From NCBI GenBank assembly GCA_024803745.1, contig JANJXV010000013.1, forward strand, positions 36,570,001-36,634,000: a DNA stretch of 64,000 bases, written 5' to 3'. A model generated the notes under the pieces. That model had not been told where the DNA came from, did not search any database, and saw only the letters and a program-made list of their open reading frames with translations. Below, in pieces: positions 32,126-42,564 of this stretch (positions are counted from its first letter, which is position 1; each line of letters begins with the position of its first letter). The position numbers and the translations under genes are program-made. The DNA is from Megascapheus bottae (taxonomy: Eukaryota > Chordata > Mammalia > Rodentia > Geomyidae).

Positions 32126-33448
32126 GCCTACTCACGGTATTTCCCAAATAAGGAAGTAATAGGGCTGTGTGGGCCCCAGGGGACTGTTTTCCAGTGTAAT
32201 GTTGATAAGGCTTCCATCAGGATCTGGAGTCTGTCTTCTCTGTCCTGATTGAGTAGGAAATGGTGGTTGTCCTGGAAATGACACTAGGTAATTTTTGAGA
32301 TGCCTGACTTTGAAATTAAACTTACCAGGCTGTCAAGGTGCTTAATTTGAGGATCTTTCTTGGGGCAATGGAGTGATAATCAGGAATTTGCTTTTCTCTT
32401 GGATTCGAAGCTGTCTGTATAAACCCGGAGCTGCTGGAGATCCATCGTGTGATAGAAAAGTAGTCAAAAGTGAGACTTACATGCAGGAAATCAGCTGACA
32501 GAGCCAGCTAGGCCTGAATTCCTCCTCTTGAAGACTTCAGTTGGATCAGTCAGTAATCCTTCTGTCTACTACCTTTTTTTTTTTTTTTTAATTGGATCTT
32601 GGTTACTCGAATCAGAAAAGTCATGACCGAGATAATGGATGACCATTTTGGCAGTCGTGCCTATAAACTTCCTCTCTGAAACACTTCAGTGCTCTAAAGA
32701 AACAAGAATCTTGTTGATTCTACTTCACTAACAATGTCTTTCAAGAGCCTTGTCTACCAATTACTACTAATGAGCATATCCAGAGCGCCAGCCTTTTGAT
32801 GCTCCCAGCGCCCTTGCTAGGCACTTCCACCCTCTTACCTGTGTGAGGCCTGAGGCTCCCTGACTGCCCTGCAGCGCCATCACCCTGCCCTGCTCCCAGC
32901 ATCCCTTGGCCTGGCCGAATCCAGGGAAACCACTTGGATTTTCAGTGACTCATCTTGAAGTTTCCCTGAAGGACTTGGGGAGAGTTATTGTGTGAGAAAC
33001 TCTAGGATTCGCCTGAATAAATCAGTTGGGACTCAGTGCCAACTTGGGGTGATTAAAGGCTCCCATGAAAGCTGAATCTCTCAAAAGATGTGTATGCTTC
33101 TGTTATATAATCCACTAAAGTCGATGGAGCAGAGGAGTAGCCTGGCTTGAAGGGTCGCCAGTGTACACTGCTCTGGTCCCTTAGGTTTCCAAAACGATCT
33201 AAAGTCCTCACCCCTCAGTGGCCTGCCCCAGGCTCTTTCCTAGCACTCTGCCTTTGTGAAAATTCCTCTAGTGGTTTGGTGTGGTGGTGGTCAGTCTTAG
33301 TGTATTGAGCCTCTGGGGCTCAGGAGGAAGTGTGAGGAGGCAGAGGAATGAATTTCTGCCTTTCAGGTGATTCCTTCCTTGCCTTTGTTTTTAGCGTGAG
33401 ATAGCCACGTTGGAGGCTAAGCTTTAGAACATTCCCACTTGGAATGCT
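32125..33448. other. Longest repeat-poor block of the middle region
   Basis: About 1.3 kb without a recognised repeat, apart from a T-run at 32574-32590. An AP-1 consensus TGACTCA lies at 32946-32952. No coding frame is supported. A good candidate for conserved regulatory DNA. Confidence 0.45.
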
Positions 33449-33449
33449 C

Positions 33450-33870
33450 TCTTTTTTAATTTTAAAAATTATTTGAAGTCCTTGTACGCAGGAATTCTTT
33501 CCTTTATTCCTTCCTCCATTCCTTTGTCATGTCCTTCTTTTCTCCTTCCTTCCTTCCCTCCCTTCTCTCTTCCTTTCTCCCTTCTCTCCTCCCTTCTCCC
33601 CTCCCTCCCTTTCCCCTTCCATTATCTTTAGGTAGTTGTATAAAGGAATTTCAATTTAGCATGTCAGTTTATGAGTACATGCATCTCGATGAATGCCACT
33701 CCTCCCATCATTCCCCACCTCTCCCAACCCCACCCATGCCTTTAGATTATCTGGTTCCATTTTCACATTTGTACACTGACTATTTTGACTGTATTGATCC
33801 ACCTTTCTGCTCTCTATCTGGAACACTCATGTTTTGTTCCTCTCCTCACTTCAAAAACCGATTTTCCTCT
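33450..33870 (-). mobile_element. Probable old L1 3' end with CCTT-rich tract
   Basis: A pyrimidine-rich stretch (33535-33620) is followed by GTTGTATAAAGGAATTTCAATTTAGCATGTCAG and CATCATTCCCCACC-type sequence, the antisense layout of rodent L1 3' UTRs. Exact ends unclear. Confidence 0.55.
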
Positions 33871-34165
33871 TAGATCTAATCAAAGGCCACTTTCTTTTCT
33901 GGATCCCATGTCTGGCTAGTGTGGTTCTTATAACCTTGGAGTTTCCGAAAGTCTGTTCTTCCTTTGGTCAATGACTTTGGAATGCAATGTTTGGCACAGT
34001 GTTCCCAAAGTTCTTCTGGTGATGCTTCTGGATTCAGAAGCAGCTTCAATTTTCAGGGCTCCCACATAGCTTCTAAGGGTGGTGGAATGGAATCCTCTGG
34101 GTTCTAGCTAGTGGGATGTTGGCAACTCACCTGAAGAGCAGAGGGCTCATTTCTGGGGAAAAGCA
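33871..34165. other. Unique sequence
   Basis: Nothing recognised. Confidence 0.35.
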
Positions 34166-34167
34166 AT

Positions 34168-34335
34168 AAAACCTGGAAACCTATTTCATCACTTTTTCAG
34201 CTATGTGATGTGAGCCAGGTAGTTCAACTTTTTCTGACTTCACTTTCCTTATATGTACAATGGGGCTCAAAATGATGTACAATGGGGACTCCCATTGAGC
34301 TGTATGACTGTAAAGTACTGGCCCAGAAGAACAAG
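34168..34335 (+). mobile_element. MIR fragment
   Basis: TCAGCTATGTGATGTGAGCC, CTGACTTCACTTTCCTTATATGTACAATGGGGCTC: sense MIR. A short repeat of the ATGTACAATGGGG segment occurs at 34253-34289. Confidence 0.8.
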
Positions 34336-34336
34336 C

Positions 34337-34528
34337 TACCAAACTGGGGCTCTGGTGACTCACGCCTGTCATCCTGGCTGCTTGGGAGGTTGAGATCTGA
34401 GGACTGAAGTTCGAAGCCAGTCTGTCAAAAAGAGTCTATGAAACTCTTATCTTCAATTAACTAACAAAAAATCTGGAAGCAGAAGTGTGGCTCAAGTGGT
34501 AGAGCACCAGCCTTAAGTGAAAAAGCCA

Positions 34529-34530
<2 letters not shown>
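34337..34530 (+). mobile_element. B1-like/Geo SINE, 3' end replaced by microsatellite
   Basis: Sense copy, intact up to AGCCTTAAGTGAAAAAGCCAAT in the Geo part. The (GA)n array then begins, so the last ~40 bp of the element are lost or replaced. Confidence 0.92.

Positions 34531-34603
<73 letters not shown>
34531..34603. repeat. (GA)n(GACA)n compound microsatellite
   Basis: About 22 GA units passing into about 7 GACA units, directly continuous with the SINE. Confidence 0.97.
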
Positions 34604-34693
34604 GACAGAGGGCATATGTGCACACATACAGACAGAAGATTTCACCAACAATTAGAAGAAACTGTTATTATGAACAAAAGCTCCTAAATGTTT

Positions 34694-34830
34694 TTTAAAT
34701 TATTATAAAGGGGATGTGCAGAGGGGTTACACTTATATGCCAGGTAAAGAGTGCTTTTCTTTTTAGACACGGACACCTTTCCCTTGTACTCTCCCAGACT
34801 ATCGAACTTTCAGTAGGAGACATAGAGACA
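34694..34830 (-). mobile_element. Old L1 3' end fragment
   Basis: ATTATTATAAAGGGGATGTGCAGAGGGG, GCCAGGTAAAGAGTGCTTTTC: antisense 3' UTR of the same lineage as 3840, 15307 and 25358. Confidence 0.65.
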
Positions 34831-34834
34831 GAGT

Positions 34835-35636
34835 TTTAGCGTTTTGCCTCTGAGCCTCATAGGGCTTTATCTCTTGGCTACTGGAGACAGTCTCTGGACC
34901 TTGCCTTTCTCTCCAGCAGACATTGCTTCATCGTCATAGTCATTTACTCTAGATACCCAGTACCTGTCTCACTATGCCAACAATACTTAAGCTCCCCAAT
35001 GGTGTTGTGGGAATCTGGATTAATGCTGAGAAAATACTTTATGGGTTTTTGGCTGAAGGATGGATTAGTATTCTAGACTGTTTTTTTTGTTGTTGTTGTT
35101 TAATCAAATTTACTTTGCCAGCTTCCAGCCTTGTGGTCTGGTACAAGAGATCATTTGCTTCTCTTCAAGAGAATGTGAAAGGTGAGCATAATACTCCTGG
35201 CTCTGCTATTTCTGAACCAGAGGAACTGTAAAGGAAACTTAAGAGAGAAATCTAAGGGTTCAGACAATACTTTCTGGCTGCTGAGGAATGAAACCACAGG
35301 ATTAGGGGGTACAGTGCACATTTTAAAAACACACAAAAACAAAAACAGGAGCCAGCAAGTTGAATTAACTCCTTACAGACTGTGCTGGAATTCAGTATTC
35401 ACAGGCTGTAGTTTGAGGCTAGCCTTACTATGGTGGGCAGGAAGTTTTATATGGGGAAGGGAGTTTTTATATGGGGAAGGGATACGTTCACAGATACAGC
35501 GTTCAGGATGCAGAACCCTTTTTCTGTCTCTAGATAGAAGAGACAGAAGACCAAAGAGACCCATACTTTGGGACAAGACTTGAGCATTATAGATTCTCAG
35601 TAGATACTTTCACTGGGTTGCTGGAAGAATGATATA
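34835..35636. other. Unique sequence with a 20-bp tandem duplication
   Basis: The unit GTTTTATATGGGGAAGGGA occurs twice in tandem at about 35443-35482, with one extra T in the second copy. Otherwise nothing recognised. Confidence 0.5.
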
Positions 35637-35637
35637 G

Positions 35638-35850
35638 GCTATGTGCAGGTAGTTCACATCTGTAATCCTAGCTACTCAGAAATGGAAACCTGAGGATTGC
35701 AGTTCAAAGCCAGCCTGTGCAGGATATTTGAGACTCTTAGCTCCAATTAAACAGCAAAAAGCTGGACACGGAGCTGAGACTTAAGTGGTAGAGTGCTAAC
35801 CTTGAACAGAAAAGCTAAGGGACAGTGTGCAGGCCCTTCATTAGAGCCCT

Positions 35851-35854
<4 letters not shown>
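35638..35854 (+). mobile_element. B1-like/Geo composite SINE
   Basis: Sense: GTAGTTCACATCTGTAATCC, AGCTACTCAGAAATGG, CTCCAATTAAACAGC, TTAAGTGGTAGAGTGCTAACC. The tail leads straight into the CA array. Confidence 0.93.

Positions 35855-35892
<38 letters not shown>
35855..35892. repeat. (CA)n microsatellite at a SINE tail
   Basis: About 19 CA units starting at the SINE terminal GTACACAC. Confidence 0.98.
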
Positions 35893-35897
<5 letters not shown>

Positions 35898-36010
35898 TGT
35901 AGCATTAATTTCATATGATGGTATCAAATTGGACTTCAGATTTTTTTCATAACAGGTGTGAACCTAAAAATATTGAACAGATAATACTTGGATAAACACC
36001 TGGTGGTTGC
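35893..36010. repeat. Copy A of a diverged pair, second half
   Basis: Together with 35567-35635, before the SINE, this aligns to 36476-36670. Shared strings include TAATTGTAGCATT against TAATTATAGCATT, and CAGATTTTTTTCATAACAGGTGTGAA against CAGAATTTTTTCCTAAGCAAGTGTGAA. Confidence 0.6.
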
Positions 36011-36475
36011 CCCACTTTGACTGGGAAGCAGGGTTCTGTGAACCAAACTTTCCCCTGTTGAATTCCCTTTTCCATTCTTAGATCTCTTCCCTCCACACCT
36101 ACATTCTGTCCAATTGTCCCACGGCAAGCATCATATAAAGCTCTGCCAGGTAGTGGTTCAATATGCAGAACATTTTGTCACATAGAAACTCAGTATCAAT
36201 TGCCTATTGTTATTATACTAAGGATGATGATTCTCTTCATGAGACAGCCCATTGTGTTTCTGCTAAAAGCCAGCAGCATTCTCCAATGAGCACCACAGCT
36301 AAACGTTCTCTCACTTCTAGAGGCCCCAGATAAGTATTGCTCCATGCCTAGTTGAGAGCCATTCGTGAACACAGTCTGTCTCTAGTAAGTCTCCTTGTTT
36401 GACCTATGAATGGTGAGGAGTTGAGCATAGAACTTTTGCCATGAGACTAGAGGCCATGAACCCTGCCAAGGGCCA
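36011..36475. other. Unique sequence
   Basis: No repeat recognised. Confidence 0.35.
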
Positions 36476-36670
36476 CACTTTGAGATAAGACTTTGAATAC
36501 TCAATGGATATTTTCTTAGTCAATAGAAAGACTATATAATAATTATAGCATTTTATAGCATTATTTTCACATAATGTTGTCCAGCTGCAGTGCAGAATTT
36601 TTTCCTAAGCAAGTGTGAAATTTAACAAAATAGCCTTTGCATAAGTGCTGACCAATCAGAACTTGCCTGG
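36476..36670. repeat. Copy B of the diverged pair
   Basis: Uninterrupted counterpart of 35567-35635 plus 35893-36010, roughly 65-70% alike by eye. It lacks the SINE, which therefore entered copy A after the pair formed. Confidence 0.6.
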
Positions 36671-37248
36671 TGATTCAGGAAGTTTTCTCTGCTAGATCAG
36701 CAATTTTTAATGGCTAGCTGGTAAGGCAGTCCCAGGGCTCCAGAGATTGGTATCAGGGAGGCAAGAATCAGTGAGGAATAGCATTTCTTTGTAAACAAAA
36801 ATTTAAGAGCAATTACTAGACCATGTATCTGTGTATTAGGGCATTTATTTTCCACAGAGGACCCTGAAAGGTTTCTTTACAAACCGTTCTTTTCTGGCTT
36901 CCAGTCTTTGCTTTATCTATTTATTTATATTCTTTTCCCCTTGCTCAATCAATAGTAATCAGGTTGTTTAAGACAAAAACAAGAAAGAATTAGGATTCAT
37001 CTTTCACTTTATGGGGAGTAACCATATGCTGGTTTCCCAGGAGCTTGATGAAGGTTTACTGCTAAACAGTCTTCTAACTCTGATGCATCCTGTCCTTGAT
37101 CGGTGGGCCTTTTGATGAGTAGCGTTTCTGGTGAGTCTCTAGACTTCTAGGCTCTAGATCTTGGCTGAGGAGTTGGCCTATGGGAAGGAAGAGAGAAAGA
37201 AACACATTTACATTGCGGACAATTAGATCCTCCTCCCCATGTTATTTG
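36671..37248. other. Unique sequence
   Basis: Nothing recognised. Confidence 0.35.
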
Positions 37249-37249
37249 T

Positions 37250-37435
37250 TTATTTATTAATTGGTGGTACTGGGGATTGAACTCATGGCTTTGTGCTTGT
37301 ACCACTTGAATCATGCTTCCAATCTTTTTGTCTTTTAGTACCTCTCCTCCCTTGGATAGGGTCTTGTGATTTTACCTAGGCGTCCTTGGGATAACCCCAT
37401 CTCCACCTGCTGAGTAGCTAGATTATTTCACCTTG
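37250..37435 (-). mobile_element. Older tRNA/B1 composite SINE
   Basis: GGTGGTACTGGGGATTGAACTCATGG and GTACCACTTGAATCATGC are tRNA-like. GATAGGGTCTTGTGATTTTACC and CACCTGCTGAGTAGCTAGATTA are B1-like. Same older type as 13985. Confidence 0.7.
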
Positions 37436-37988
37436 TTTTTTCTTATACCAATGATTCAACTTCAAGCTGGGAGAGGAAATGCTCACACCGATGTTGGGGC
37501 CTGTGGACAATCATGTGGCTTCTCCCAGTTGCACTGGCCATAAGATCTGGGGTTTAGGGTGATGGCTCTCCAGAGTTCTTCCAGCCTGGAATGGTGTGAT
37601 CCCATCTCCTTTGTGTCTCTGAATGCAGAAATGGATAGCTTGCCCCACACTTGTCTTGGTCCTAGGCAATGCTTGGCTGGTTGGTCCCTTTCTCCCTCAC
37701 CTGTGTGATTTGTCCTTTCTGCTCGCGAGAATCCTAGGCTTGGTCATTCTCCTTTGGCTTAGGCCACAGGCTTGTCTGGGTTGTGGGGCCTCCATCCTTA
37801 GACTTTAGGACAGGCTGTCTCCCATAGAAATGAGAGCATGTACTGTCTGTGCTTTGTAATTTCCACCCCTGTACTTTTCCTCTCTCCCACTGACCCTGCT
37901 CACTCTCACCTCCTCTAATCTCCTTAGCTTTTCACACCACCACTGAAAGTCCCCTCCCCTCTGGAGTTAGTTTGCCATATTCTCAGCA
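37436..37988. other. Unique sequence
   Basis: No repeat or exon recognised. Confidence 0.35.
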
Positions 37989-37989
37989 A

Positions 37990-38085
37990 AGTTACACCTG
38001 TTCCCACCTCAGAGGGTTGTCAGTACACTGAGGGAGATGACATACATGAGTGTTGACAGCAGAGCTTGGCAAATGGGAATTACAT
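37990..38085 (+). mobile_element. MIR 3' part
   Basis: CACCTCAGAGGGTTGTCAGTACACTGAGGGAGATGACATACATG and AGAGCTTGGCAAATGGG follow the sense MIR 3' half. Confidence 0.6.
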
Positions 38086-38419
38086 AATCCCAATTATTTA
38101 ATTTTCTTTTTTCCCCTCTGCAGCAAGTTGACTTGGCTCATTGACTATAGATGTATGTGATAAGGTTAATTATTAAACTATCTAGGAAAATTTATATGAT
38201 CTTTTCTTAACCTATACATGATCTTTTCCTAAACTATATCTGGTAATTTATTTATTCCTTTTGTTTTTTTTTTAGATTTAGTTGCCATCTCTATCTATCT
38301 CTCCATCCCCCATACTTGAGCCTAAGCTATTTGGAGGTCCCAGATTAAGTGGGACCCTCGTGCTCCCTGCCTCTGCACAGGACTGCCATGCTTTGTGCGC
38401 CTATATATTCACCTGTGCC

Positions 38420-38540
38420 TTGTAGCTACAACTGTCATAGGGCACATAGGGTATCGTTATTGGCATTATTAGTTTGGCTTGCTTTTCGTTGTAAACACAA
38501 TTCCTAGAAGGCAGGAACTATACCTTGGCCATTCTTTTTC
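38420..38540 (+). mobile_element. L2 fragment
   Basis: ATTCCTAGAAGGCAGGAACTATACCTTGG is the typical sense L2 3' region. The left edge is unclear. Confidence 0.5.
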
Positions 38541-38544
38541 TTTT

Positions 38545-38777
38545 AGTGTTAGTATTGGATTTTGTACTCAGAGCCTTTAACTCTCTTAAGGCCTTTATAC
38601 TCATGGCTTGTGTGCCACCCCTTGAGTCATGCTTCTGTTTCCAGATTTTTGCTGGTAAATTGTAGATCAGAGCCTCACAAACTTTTCTTCCCAAGCTAGC
38701 CTTGATCCTTGATCCTCAGATCTCTGCTTCCCCTGAGAAGCTAGGATTCCAGGTGTTAGCAGCCCGTGTCCAGCTGG
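38545..38777 (-). mobile_element. B1-like/Geo composite SINE, diverged
   Basis: Antisense: TTGGATTTTGTACTCAGAGCC, CACCCCTTGAGTCATGCTTC, CTCAGATCTCTGCTTCCCC, CTAGGATTCCAGGTG. Confidence 0.85.
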
Positions 38778-39893
38778 AAAAGAAGAATTTATTATGTGAG
38801 AAGTTGCTTCATCAAGTACGACCTTCAGCACTGAGGTCATGACTAAGGAACTGGTCTGCCTGAGCTCAGAAGAGGGACTAGGTGCTCAGTAGATACAGAG
38901 AAACCTGATGTTCAAGTTGGAAAGTAAAGAGTGTGAAAGATCCATATGTTCAGACACAGGGACAGGAGCTAGCTTGTGACAGCTGCATGAGACATGGCAC
39001 CTACGTGTCCCTTGTCACCAATGTGGTGAGAACGAAGGGTGATAATAGTGACAGAGATGGGGTGGGGAGGGAGAAGGGGCTAGTGCCACAGTGTGGACTG
39101 TCTTGTCTGCCTTGCTTCCCTGTGACTTTTTTTTTTGGCCACCTGTGGAGGAATCAGAGGAAGAGAGAAAGAAGAACCCAATAGCTGGTTTCAAAATAAA
39201 TCTTCAAGGGTGGGGTAGCCAACACTTCGAGGGAGAGGTCAAAGATGATGTTGGAGTTTCCTCTCTTGGGCAACTGGGTGGATGGGATGCATTCATCAAG
39301 ATAGAGAAGGCGGGAGGAGGAGGAGCAGGTTTGGGTGGGGAGGGATAATGAGTCTGGGGTGGCTGGGACTGGTTGAAAGTAAAGTGCCCTAGGGACTTGA
39401 GGTGAAGAGACAGAGAAGGTAGTGGATGACCCAGGTGATCAAGTGTAACGCTGGCTCAGGAAATGCCATGCCAGGTGTCAGGAGAAGGGACAAAGAATGC
39501 AACATGGGTAGGTCCAGGAAGAAGTCAGCAGGAGGCAGGAGGAGATGGAGGCTAGCTTTCTTTGAAGAAAGCCTTGGTTGAGCAAATACGACTTGGAGTA
39601 ATGTTCAGAAGGTTCCTTCCAGGATATATCCACCTTGACAGTTGATCTGGAAAACATGACTGCTCTCAAAGGACAAGAAGAGACTTAGGGCTTTGGAATC
39701 CAGTTGCTGAGAATTGGAAAGAATCTCAAAGATTTTTTTGGTTCAGTGGTTAAAAAAGTGTTTAAACTCTTTCAAAAAGGAAAACTACCCCAAATATCAT
39801 ATTCAATCTCAATAGGTAACAGTGTTAAACACAGGACTGCCATCAGAACAGTTGAGGCTGTGGGTTCTTGTAAATCTCTTTGGAGTAGGCCAT
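38778..39893. other. Unique, purine-rich in part
   Basis: GGGGAGGGAGAAGGGG-like purine-rich stretches at 39058-39080 and 39305-39345. No exon recognised. Confidence 0.4.
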
Positions 39894-39894
39894 G

Positions 39895-40008
39895 TTCTCC
39901 AACTCATTTCAAACATTTATTGGCACCAAATATATACGAAGCCCTGTGCCCAGCTCTGGATGGAACTATGAACAAAACAGTCTTTGCCCTTGGGCTCCAT
40001 GGCTCTAA
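39895..40008 (-). mobile_element. L2 3' end
   Basis: TCAAACATTTATTGGCACC, GAAGCCCTGTGCCCAGCTCTGG, AACTATGAACAAAACAGTC, GCCCTTGGGCTCCATGG: antisense L2. Confidence 0.8.
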
Positions 40009-40009
40009 A

Positions 40010-40090
40010 TCTTGGCTACAGCTTAAGATCTCCTGATAGTTTGGTAATATCCCATCTCCCCTCCCAGTATCCAGGCCCAAGGGCCATATG
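40010..40090 (+). mobile_element. Possible MER5-type hAT fragment
   Basis: AATCTTGGCTACAGCTTAAGATC..AATATCCCATCTCCC..TATCCAGGCCCAAGG has the spacing of a MER5-type element. Weak. Confidence 0.35.
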
Positions 40091-40187
40091 CATGATGTCA
40101 AAGTTGCTGGCAGGAAGACCACCGAGTATCAATGTTTCCCCCACTTGTTCAGTCAACTTCAGCGTGCTGCTATATTTGAAAGTCAGC

Positions 40188-40490
40188 TTAGGTTGGATGC
40201 CATGGCTCATATCTGCCATCCTGGCTCCTTGAGAAGGGTTGAGGATTTGAGAAGGGGAGGGTTTTGGTTTAAGATCACTAGACAGCTGAGACTCCACCTC
40301 TATAAACAAGTTGGTCATGGAAGCTCATGCTTATAATCCTCACACATAGGAGGTATAGATAGTTGGACCATGGTTTGCCTGAGCAGATCCTATTTAAAAA
40401 AAAAAATTGAAAGCAACAGAAAAAGGGCTGGAAGGATGGCTCAAGTGGTAGACCCTGGGTTCAAACCTAGTAGTGCCAACAAATAAACAA
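40188..40490 (+). mobile_element. Two old B1/tRNA SINE pieces
   Basis: 40188-40315 is a B1-like sense piece (GATGCCATGGCTCATATCTG). 40318-40490 is a B1-like piece with a tRNA-like 3' half (GGCTGGAAGGATGGCTCAAGTGGTAG, GTTCAAACCTAGTAGTG). Confidence 0.65.
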
Positions 40491-41183
40491 ACAACAGCTT
40501 AGTGCAAATGATCTAGTGAGAGTATTTCTATTGACTCCAAATGATTGAATCTTAAACATCTCCTCATTTTATTGGGGAGGGCCCAGAATTTAATGTGTTG
40601 AGCTAGACTACGGAGGATGGTTTAGGTGGACTGTGGAGAGGCTGGCTCTGGAGGCTCTGTGTCTGGACTCTTCAGGTGAAGTTCTTCTTTCTACAACCAG
40701 GCCCTGTGACCCTTCACCTGGTTGGTCACCAGGCTTTGATATTAAGAAAAACTATCCTGAATGATCCGCTTTGTTCTCTCTTCGCTGCAGCTGTCTTTCT
40801 CTGTGAGAAACAGGTAAATTCTTTCTCCAGTGGAGTATTCTTCATTCAGAGGTACACAATGGGCCTCTTTCACTGGCTATTCAGTCTCTAGTAATAGAGA
40901 TCACGGGCCTGCCAACAATCTCCTTGTGAAACTGGCTCACTCCAGGCTCTGAAAGTGAACTATGGGCACCGATACCTGGAGCAACAGTAGCCTTACACTG
41001 CGTCAGGCTCCCTGAAAGCCAGGGGCCACCAGGGTACCTACAGAGGCAAGGCTGATCTAAGTCCCTCATTCTCTCCAGGGCTTTCTGGAACTACTCTCCA
41101 TCCAAGGGCCCAGCCAGGGCCTCTGCTCCACATGGCTGACCTCTGCTGAGGTGCAGGACTCCACCATGAACTGGGAGGCACTA
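40491..41183. other. Unique sequence
   Basis: Nothing recognised. CGCTGCAG..AAACAGGTAAAT at 40783-40816 has a splice-like look, but no product can be assigned. Confidence 0.35.
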
Positions 41184-41184
41184 C

Positions 41185-41260
41185 ACTGGTGAAGTAACCT
41201 CTCTGAGCTCCAGTTTCAGCCTGAAAGACTGGGGAATGTTGGATTAGAAGGCTTAAGTGA
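41185..41260 (+). mobile_element. MIR fragment
   Basis: GGTGAAGTAACCTCTCTGAGCTCCAGTTTCAGCCTG: sense MIR core. Confidence 0.65.
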
Positions 41261-41289
41261 CATAATGTATGCAAACACAGGCCGCACCT

Positions 41290-41460
41290 TATGTACCAAA
41301 TACTAAGTGAAGGCTGTTTTTATACATAAGCTGTAATTTAACCAAATGAGACATTACAGATGGGAATCCCTTGTGAATGAGGGTACTGAAGGTCATATAC
41401 AGAAGTAATGCATCCTCTGTCACACAGTCTTGGAAACAGGGCTTCCAGTCCAGGCTTTCC
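41290..41460 (-). mobile_element. MIR fragment
   Basis: GTAATTTAACCAAATGAGACATTACAG, GAGGGTACTGAAGGTCATATACAG, CACACAGTCTTGGAAACAGGGCTTCC: antisense MIR. Confidence 0.7.
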
Positions 41461-41612
41461 CCAGTGAGAAGTCACTTTGGTGCTAGTGATCATAATTGAT
41501 CAGGCCTCATATAGAGTTTATCTGGGAGGAGGGAAAAGGTGACATAGATAACAGATAAGACAGCTCTCACTACTTTTGAGGCATACAGACCCAGGAGATG
41601 TATAGACATTTT

Positions 41613-41828
41613 GTTCTGGTACTGGGGCTGGAATTCAAGGCCTTTGTGCTCTTGCTTAGCATTTTCTCCTGAAGGTTGGTAATCTACCACTTGAACCACA
41701 CCCCTATTACCTGCTTTTTTTTGCTGGTTAACTGGAGATAAGAGAGTCAGATTTTTCTGCCTGAGCTGGCTTCGGAACTGGATCCTCAGATCTCAGCCTC
41801 CTGAGTAGCTAGGATGGTAGGTATGCTT
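41613..41828 (-). mobile_element. B1-like/Geo composite SINE
   Basis: Antisense: GGTACTGGGGCTGGAATTCAAGG, ATCTACCACTTGAACCACACC, CTCAGCCTCCTGAGTAGCTAGGATGG. Confidence 0.9.
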
Positions 41829-41959
41829 GGATTAGAAACAGGATATTCAAGTGAGAAATGAAATTTTCTAGTGGGTATAGAAGGAAAGGAATCATTAGGG
41901 CTAACTAACTGTATGCTAGACAGTTGTAGCTTCCCTTTTCCCTGTGTTATTTCATCCCC

Positions 41960-42085
41960 AGGAATTCATCCGCCAGTGAAGTTTCATTCCTTGTATTGGA
42001 AACTGTGATGCATTAACTCAGGGAAGGATTATGGTATGTTGTTGAAGCTGGGATTTGAACCTAGGTTTGCTTGATCTGAGGAACA
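41960..42085 (-). mobile_element. MIR fragment
   Basis: CCTTGTATTGGAAACTGTGATGC and GTTGAAGCTGGGATTTGAACCTAGG: antisense MIR. Confidence 0.65.
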
Positions 42086-42289
42086 CCTGCCTTTTCTCTG
42101 GGCTTTTCCCTGGGGAATGAAATCATCTAGATGTTTCCATTCACTTCATGCTTTTCTGATGATTTCTATCCCTACTTGCCATATGTAGACAAACCACACA
42201 GGGCATATTTATAGATTGTCTTCTAGGCAGCCGGGTTCAGAGTTGAATGGCACTAATACTAATATTACTAATACTAACAACAGTAATTA

Positions 42290-42560
42290 TAGCCAACATT
42301 GGGTGAACCTTATGTCCTGAATGCTGTTTTCTGAGTTCAGGGCATTGTTGTAAGAACTCGAGAACTTTTTAGCTCGTTTATTCCCACAGTGCTTCATTTT
42401 GGTTGAGATGGTCACCATCCCTGAGTCTGCATAGCCCAGATCCATTCAGTGACTTGTCCAAGCCACACAGTTCATTCTGGTGAAGCTGGCAGCCATAGGT
42501 TGGTGGAACTTGCAGGATGCCTCCTGACCTGGCATTATATTAGGGGTGGCTACTATGACA
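42290..42560 (-). mobile_element. MIR/L2-type old repeat
   Basis: GGGTGAACCTTATGTCCTGAATGCTG, AGCTCGTTTATTCCCACAGTGC, CAGTGACTTGTCCAAGCCACACAG: antisense MIR layout with expansions. Confidence 0.55.
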
Positions 42561-42564
42561 GGAG

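Noticed and set aside
35182..35583. 133-residue frame
   Set aside because: Includes the 20-bp tandem duplication and non-conserved-looking sequence; no domain.
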